Shown: one piece after another, positions 59,593 to 64,000 of the stretch
Numbering within the stretch: the first letter of the stretch is position 1
How the letters are laid out: every line of letters begins with the position of its first letter
Assembly (NCBI RefSeq): GCF_943736995.1
Contig: NZ_CALSFT010000002.1
Span: 186,001-250,000, forward strand
Source of the DNA: Sporosarcina sp. Marseille-Q4943
GTDB lineage: Bacteria; Bacillota; Bacilli; Bacillales_A; Planococcaceae
Direction of reading: 5' to 3'
DNA: 64,000 bases
Notes under the pieces: model-generated
What the model saw: only the letters and a program-made list of their open reading frames with translations
Database searches by the model: none
What the model was told of the DNA's origin: nothing
Position numbers and translations under genes: made by a program

Positions 59593-61335
59593 TTGAGTGC
59601 AATTATTGTTGCAGTGGCAGGGATGATTGTTTTTGCGTTGGGTTATCGATTTTATTCAAAATTTGTCGCTGAAAAGATCTTCAGATTAGATCCGAATTAT
59701 GTGACGCCAGCGCATCGGTACAAAGATGGGGTCGACTTTGTGCCGACGAATAAGCTTGTCCTTTGGGGACATCATTTCACATCGGTCGCAGGCGCAGCGC
59801 CGATAGTGGGACCTGCAATTGCCGTCTATTGGGGCTGGTTGCCGGCTGTGATATGGGTCGTTCTGGGAACTGTATTCGCTGCTGGCGTCCATGACTTCGG
59901 AACTTTGGTGTTATCCGTTCGCCATAAAGGCCAATCGGTTGGTACGTTAGCGAACCGCCTCATTGGACAACGGGCAAAAATTCTGTTCTTGTTCATTATC
60001 CTCATTTTAGTGTTGATGGTGAATGCGGTATTTGCTTGGGTCATCGCTAATTTGTTCATTAAATTCCCAGCAAGCGTTTTCCCGGTTTTCATTCAAATTC
60101 CTCTGGCGATTTGGATTGGCACAGCCGTTTATAAGCGGCAGAAAAAGTTGCTTGTACCTTCGCTCATCGCTTTGGCTGTTATGTATATAGCGGCAGTTGT
60201 TTCCAGTAAAGTGGGTTTCTTGCAGATTGATCTTGTGAAGTACATGGGCGGGGCGGAAGGAGCCGGTCTGTTCGGACTTGGTGCTGTATCAACGGCCTTC
60301 TTCATTTGGATTGTCATTCTGATGGTATATGTCTATTTCGCTTCCACACTGCCGGTTTGGCAACTGTTGCAGCCGCGTGATTTCATCAATTCACACCAAT
60401 TGGTAGTCGGACTTGGCATTCTCTACTTAGGCTTACTTTTCGCAAATCCTACGATCACGGCTCCAATGACGAATGCAACATCTGACGTATCGTGGTTCCC
60501 GCTTCTTTTCATTACAATTGCATGCGGAGCGATATCAGGCTTCCACGGACTCGTTTCGTCAGGAACTTCATCGAAGCAGTTGAATAAAGAGACGGATGCG
60601 CGATTTGTCGGCTATCTTGGAGCAGTCGGCGAGGGTATTTTAGCACTTGTCTCCATCATTGCGGTCATCACCTTCTTCCCGAATAAAGATGCATTCCTTG
60701 CAACCTACAGCAGTTTCGGTGCGGCAAATGGCTCCGGTTTGACTGTTTTCGTACAAGGGGCAAGTAAATTGGCGACAAGTTTGTATATACCAGCTGAAGT
60801 GGCAACGACGATCGTATCGATCATTGTCATTAGCTTCGCCGCAACAACATTGGATACTTCAGTCCGGTTAATGCGATACATCATTGCGGAATTGGGCATG
60901 GAATACAACATGCCTAAGCTGTCAAAGAAGCATGTGGCGACATCGGTTGCAGTATTATCAAGTGCCGCGCTTGTGCTTTTGCCGGAAGGACCGAATGGAT
61001 TCGGATCGGGCGGATATTTGCTCTGGCCTTTGTTCGGAACTGCGAATCAATTGTTGGCAGGCATCAGTTTACTGCTGATCGCAGTTTGGCTCAAGCGGCT
61101 TGGAAGGAATAATCTGGTGGTCGTCATTCCGATGATCTTCCTGCTATTCATGACACTGTTGGCGATGTTTAAGCAAGTGGTCTATGAATGGTCATGGTTC
61201 GGGTCAAGCTCGAACTGGCTGCTTTTCATTTTTGGCGCAATCATTTTCGTCTTTGCGGTTTGGATCATATTGACTGCATTCTCCGCCTTGTCCGGCAAAA
61301 ATAATCAGCAGATTTCAACGGACTTGGAAGAGTAG
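59593..61335 (+). CDS. cstA: Carbon starvation protein CstA family transporter
   Basis: 580 residues, about sixteen membrane helices, with CstA motifs THRYKDGVDFVPTN-type (seen as AHRYKDGVDFVPTN), GHHFTSVAGAAPIVGPAIAVYWGW, GTVFAAGVHDFG and SGFHGLVSSGTSSKQL. Peptide or pyruvate uptake in relatives. TTG 59593 is chosen from GGAGG nine bases upstream; ATG 59560 further out is less likely. It heads a three-gene cluster. Confidence 0.87.
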   Translation: MSAIIVAVAGMIVFALGYRFYSKFVAEKIFRLDPNYVTPAHRYKDGVDFVPTNKLVLWGHHFTSVAGAAPIVGPAIAVYWGWLPAVIWVVLGTVFAAGVHDFGTLVLSVRHKGQSVGTLANRLIGQRAKILFLFIILILVLMVNAVFAWVIANLFIKFPASVFPVFIQIPLAIWIGTAVYKRQKKLLVPSLIALAVMYIAAVVSSKVGFLQIDLVKYMGGAEGAGLFGLGAVSTAFFIWIVILMVYVYFASTLPVWQLLQPRDFINSHQLVVGLGILYLGLLFANPTITAPMTNATSDVSWFPLLFITIACGAISGFHGLVSSGTSSKQLNKETDARFVGYLGAVGEGILALVSIIAVITFFPNKDAFLATYSSFGAANGSGLTVFVQGASKLATSLYIPAEVATTIVSIIVISFAATTLDTSVRLMRYIIAELGMEYNMPKLSKKHVATSVAVLSSAALVLLPEGPNGFGSGGYLLWPLFGTANQLLAGISLLLIAVWLKRLGRNNLVVVIPMIFLLFMTLLAMFKQVVYEWSWFGSSSNWLLFIFGAIIFVFAVWIILTAFSALSGKNNQQISTDLEE

Positions 61336-61351
61336 TAGGGGGAGGTTTACC

Positions 61352-61609
61352 ATGATTGATGCCCTGAAAAAGCTGATTTCGTACTACGAAGAAGTCATAA
61401 GTTTGCCCCACCGCAGGGAAATTGCTTCAGAGTTGAGGGATGAGGAGGATCTCTTTTTCCTCCTCCTATATTCCGAAATGATCGGCATTCCGAATCCGGC
61501 GTATTATTACACATTGGAACTCTATCCGCATATGATCGAAAAATTCCACGAATGGCATTTGCGCATGGGCATGGAGAAGTCTCCGATGCATGGCATCCGC
61601 TGTTGCTGA
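61352..61609 (+). CDS. Cory-CC-star-type small protein
   Basis: 85 residues ending in IRCC directly before the stop, with helical body LFFLLLYSEMIGIPNPAYYYTLELYPHMIEKFHEWHLRMGME. This matches the small protein named for its terminal Cys-Cys that accompanies CstA and an ArsA-type ATPase in Firmicutes. Role unknown; the CC pair suggests metal or thiol chemistry. GGGGGAGG precedes the ATG; 15-bp gaps to both neighbours. Confidence 0.8.
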   Translation: MIDALKKLISYYEEVISLPHRREIASELRDEEDLFFLLLYSEMIGIPNPAYYYTLELYPHMIEKFHEWHLRMGMEKSPMHGIRCC

Positions 61610-61623
61610 AATGAGGAGAAACG

Positions 61624-62550
61624 ATGGACGTATTGACGAAACAAATCATTTTTGTTGGCGGAAAGGGCGGAGTGGGCAAATCGACAACAGCTGCGGCCAT
61701 TGCACACCGCTTATCCGCATCCGGGAACCGCACACTTTTAGTATCAACGGATCCAGCCCATAATGTCGGTGACATATTCGGCAGAACGATCGGCGGCAAG
61801 CCGGTCGAGGTGGCGGATCGGTTAGTGGCACTGGAAATCGATCCCCAGCTTGAGACGGAACGGTATATTACTGGGGTGAAGGACAATATTAAGGGTGTCG
61901 TCCATTCCAGTATGATGGAGGAAGTGCATCGCCAGTTGGACACGGCAAAAGCATCGCCAGGAGCGGACGAGGCGGCCCTTTTCGATAAACTGGTCACGAT
62001 TATTTTGGAGGAACGCGAACATTTTGACAAAATTGTGTTCGACACTGCGCCAACTGGCCATACAATCCGCTTGCTGTCGCTTCCTGACCTGATGGGTGTG
62101 TGGATTCATGGCTTGTTGGAAAAACGAAAAAAGGCGAATGTTAATTACTCGCGTCTGCTTAATGACGGTGAGCCGGTGGAAGATCCGATTTTTGAAGTGT
62201 TATCAGAGAGGCAGCAACGCTTTACCCGAGTCCGTGAACTATTAATGGATCAGCAGACGACAGGTTTTATTTTCGTTATGAACCCGGAACGGCTGCCAAT
62301 CTTGGAAACGGAAAAAGCGATCCATTTGTTGAACCGGCATTCACTTCAAGTGAAGTCGATTGTCGTCAATAAGATGCTCCCAGCACAGGTCGAGGGTGAG
62401 TTTTGGACTGAACGGAAAGAGCATGAGCGGAAATATGTAAAGATGATAGAGAGGACGTTCAAGAACCAAGACATCCTTTATGTCCCCCTTTTTCAGAGAG
62501 ATATTACTAGCTTTGAGGACTTGGCTCAGTTTAGTGAACAATTAGCGTAA
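61624..62550 (+). CDS. ArsA/GET3-family ATPase
   Basis: 308 residues. Deviant Walker A GGKGGVGKST at residues 12-21, switch I STDPAHNVGD, switch II DTAPTGHTIRLLSLPD, and later VNKMLPAQ. ArsA/Get3 ATPases act on arsenite efflux or target membrane proteins. The arsenic Cys residues typical of true ArsA are not seen, and no arsenic genes are nearby, so partnership with CstA and the CC-star protein is more likely. AGGAG precedes the ATG. Confidence 0.85.
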   Translation: MDVLTKQIIFVGGKGGVGKSTTAAAIAHRLSASGNRTLLVSTDPAHNVGDIFGRTIGGKPVEVADRLVALEIDPQLETERYITGVKDNIKGVVHSSMMEEVHRQLDTAKASPGADEAALFDKLVTIILEEREHFDKIVFDTAPTGHTIRLLSLPDLMGVWIHGLLEKRKKANVNYSRLLNDGEPVEDPIFEVLSERQQRFTRVRELLMDQQTTGFIFVMNPERLPILETEKAIHLLNRHSLQVKSIVVNKMLPAQVEGEFWTERKEHERKYVKMIERTFKNQDILYVPLFQRDITSFEDLAQFSEQLA

Positions 62551-62556
62551 GAAAAG

Positions 62557-62597
62557 AAGGCAATCTTAGTGGGGAATTAACCTAAGATTGCCTTTAT
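62557..62597. terminator. Bidirectional terminator
   Basis: 13-bp stem AAGGCAATCTTAG / CTAAGATTGCCTT, with T-rich flank; between converging arsA-type and hutG genes. Confidence 0.88.
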
Positions 62598-62608
62598 GCT
62601 TAATGAAA

Positions 62609-63541
62609 TTAATTTTTCATGAACCCCGCAATCGCTTCATTCACAAAATAAGCGCCGAGCTTCACGGTTTTCCCATCTTCGTCCAATGCGGGATTCACTT
62701 CGCAAATGTCGAAGGAATGCGTCTTCGCATGTCCTGTGACCTTCTGGATAATCGCACGCACGGTCGACGGCTCAATTCCGAACGGGGAAGGCGCGCTTAC
62801 ACCAGGGGCAAACGCCGCGTTCAAGACGTCAGTACACAAAGTCAGCATCACAGCATCATGCTTGTCCATGAAGGCTTCCAATGAATCCATCAGCTTTTCG
62901 AGCTGGCCGGGAATCATTTCATCCTCATACACGTATGTAACGCCAAGCAGATCTGCGCGGTCGAACAGTTCCTGCGTATTCCCGTACCGCTGGATGCCCG
63001 CGACGAAATAGCTCGCATTCGCATCACTCTCCAAAATCTGCCTGAACATTGTGCCCGAAGAAGGCTGTTCGTCGTAAGGACGCAAATCGAAATGGGCATC
63101 GATGTTGACGATGCCGAGAGAGGCGTCCGGGCCTAAAAATTCACGCACGCCGAGATAATGGCCGTACAGCGTTTCATGCCCGCCTCCGAGAATGATCGGC
63201 GTTGCACCGTTTGAAAGCAGAATTCCTACCGCTTTTCCGAGTTCTTGCTGGGCAGTTTCCAACTCTTCGCCTGTACAAGCAACATTGCCGACGTCGAATA
63301 GCCGAGCTGTTTCCTCGAACCTCCACGGCAGATTTGCTAGCCCGGTGCGCAATGCATCCGGTGCTATTTTCGCGCCGAGCCGCCCTTTATTCCGCCGGAC
63401 GCCTTCCTCACATTCAAATCCTATGATTACGCATCCGTCCTTCGCCGCCCGTATATCTACTGTTTCGACAACCTGATGATAACGGAAAGCTGTGCGATTT
63501 ACGGCATCGTCGATCCTTCCTGTCCAAATGGATTCATTCAT
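62609..63541 (-). CDS. hutG: Formimidoylglutamase (arginase family)
   Basis: 310 residues of the ureohydrolase fold: GGGHETLYGHYLG (first metal His), NIDAHFDLRP (DxHxD ligands), and TLCTDVLNAAFAPGVSAPSPFGI at the third metal motif. In that last motif the usual first Asp of DxD is Cys. Hydrolyses formimidoylglutamate in histidine degradation. ATG 63541 has GAAGGGA upstream. No other hut gene lies in the window. Confidence 0.85.
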   Translation of the reverse strand: MNESIWTGRIDDAVNRTAFRYHQVVETVDIRAAKDGCVIIGFECEEGVRRNKGRLGAKIAPDALRTGLANLPWRFEETARLFDVGNVACTGEELETAQQELGKAVGILLSNGATPIILGGGHETLYGHYLGVREFLGPDASLGIVNIDAHFDLRPYDEQPSSGTMFRQILESDANASYFVAGIQRYGNTQELFDRADLLGVTYVYEDEMIPGQLEKLMDSLEAFMDKHDAVMLTLCTDVLNAAFAPGVSAPSPFGIEPSTVRAIIQKVTGHAKTHSFDICEVNPALDEDGKTVKLGAYFVNEAIAGFMKN

Positions 63542-63633
63542 AACCCTCATCCCTTCCCAAAGAAGACTTCTTGCCTTCAGTATATAGCTGGATTATGATT
63601 ATTCCAACTACCGATTGAGAAGAAGGCGATATT

Positions 63634-64000
63634 ATGAACATCCAACTGCTCATCAAAGACCCTCTCGAAGCGCAAGGGCTCAAATGGCTGCTCACCTCCC
63701 AGTGGAATGACGTAGAAGTGGACATTGCAGAGGGCGCGGACGCCTCAACAGATGCGTATCTCTACATTATCGACATGAACTACATCATGACAGCGGAATT
63801 CGAGCTGCCGCCGCACGCCATCTGGCTCGGCGTCTCCTCCGAAAGGACATTCCAAACAGTCTACAAAGCGCTCTCCTTGAAAGCGGAAGATATCCTCTTC
63901 CGACCGTTCCAGCCCGACCGTCTCGTCAAACAAGTTCAGCAGATCCGCTTCCGCTGGCGGAATGAAAGGCCGCAGCTGAAAGGACCCGTCCAACAGCGGG
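63634..64000 (+). CDS. Partial gene, probable response-regulator-like protein (runs off the edge)
   Basis: 122 codons are visible from ATG 63634: an N-terminal alpha/beta domain with MNIQLLIKDPLEAQGLKWLLTS, YLYIIDMNYIM and LGVSSERTFQTVYKALSLKAEDILFRPFQPDRLVKQVQQIRFRWRNE, which resembles the receiver-type N-terminus of some AraC-like regulators. The 3' end is outside the window. Divergent from hutG, so it could regulate it, but that is guesswork. Confidence 0.5.
   Translation, partial: MNIQLLIKDPLEAQGLKWLLTSQWNDVEVDIAEGADASTDAYLYIIDMNYIMTAEFELPPHAIWLGVSSERTFQTVYKALSLKAEDILFRPFQPDRLVKQVQQIRFRWRNERPQLKGPVQQR

Noticed and set aside
61624..62550. Arsenite efflux ATPase (arsA)
   Set aside because: No arsenic genes nearby and the arsenite-binding Cys residues are not seen.

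Overview
The window looks like chromosome of a Gram-positive Bacillales member, most likely Planococcaceae (Sporosarcina-like). This is inferred from strong AAGGAGG-type ribosome binding sites with frequent TTG/GTG starts, a T-box upstream of argS, nreABC oxygen/nitrate signalling beside a molybdenum cofactor cluster, and the overall protein styles. No tRNA, rRNA, phage or CRISPR array is visible. The only intact mobile element is one IS3-family insertion sequence.

Layout. 0.4-7.4 kb: an aromatic catabolism operon (two-component HpaB/HpaC-type hydroxylase, alpha/beta hydrolase, CMD-like protein, 3-oxoacid CoA-transferase A/B, muconate cycloisomerase, intradiol dioxygenase), best read as phenol-type substrate to catechol and ortho cleavage to 3-oxoadipyl-CoA. 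7.9-12.3 kb: an AT-rich island with an ABC exporter, an Rgg-like regulator and a broken class III lanthipeptide synthetase (LanKC). The synthetase carries an in-frame stop and is fused head-to-head to a truncated TPR gene. 12.9-27.8 kb: a mosaic of small accessory genes (YciI, ArsR/AHSA1-PDZ pair, two HAD phosphatases, lipoproteins, GNAT, DinB, GrpB, BAAT-like hydrolase, P-loop kinase, UDG-like, nucleotidyltransferase, VOC, NERD). 27.8-29.3 kb: IS3/IS150-type element sitting inside the loop of the NERD gene terminator. 29.5-32.1 kb: OpuC-type osmolyte ABC transporter. 32.8-34.2 kb: AgcS symporter. 34.4-36.3 kb: argS with T-box. 36.4-41.1 kb: lipoproteins, erythromycin-esterase-like enzyme, NUDIX, PH-domain protein.

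41.3-45.3 kb: a cobalamin riboswitch controls a class I ribonucleotide reductase operon (large subunit, flavodoxin, small subunit). 45.7-49.3 kb: MOSC protein, a drug/antibiotic-type ABC pair with a tiny membrane ORF, and a LytTR regulator fused to a degenerate ABC ATPase domain. 49.5-51.7 kb: nreABC. 51.8-58.1 kb: moeB, moaB, (moaC inverted), moeA, mobB, moaE, moaD, mobA, moaA; with nreABC this suggests anaerobic nitrate respiration. 58.4-64 kb: 2-hydroxyacid dehydrogenase, cstA / CC-star protein / ArsA-type ATPase cluster, hutG, and a gene running off the edge.

The most unusual thread is a set of short intergenic arrays, at eight places, all with a 21-bp period but built from at least four different core words (GTCGGTGATAA/GGTGGTAA, GTTCTCGTTC, GAAATGATCGAT, CGAGCAAAACT). 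Several start 20-35 bp after a Rho-independent terminator, and spacing irregularities are often about one helical turn (31 or 10 bp). I do not recognise a described family that matches.
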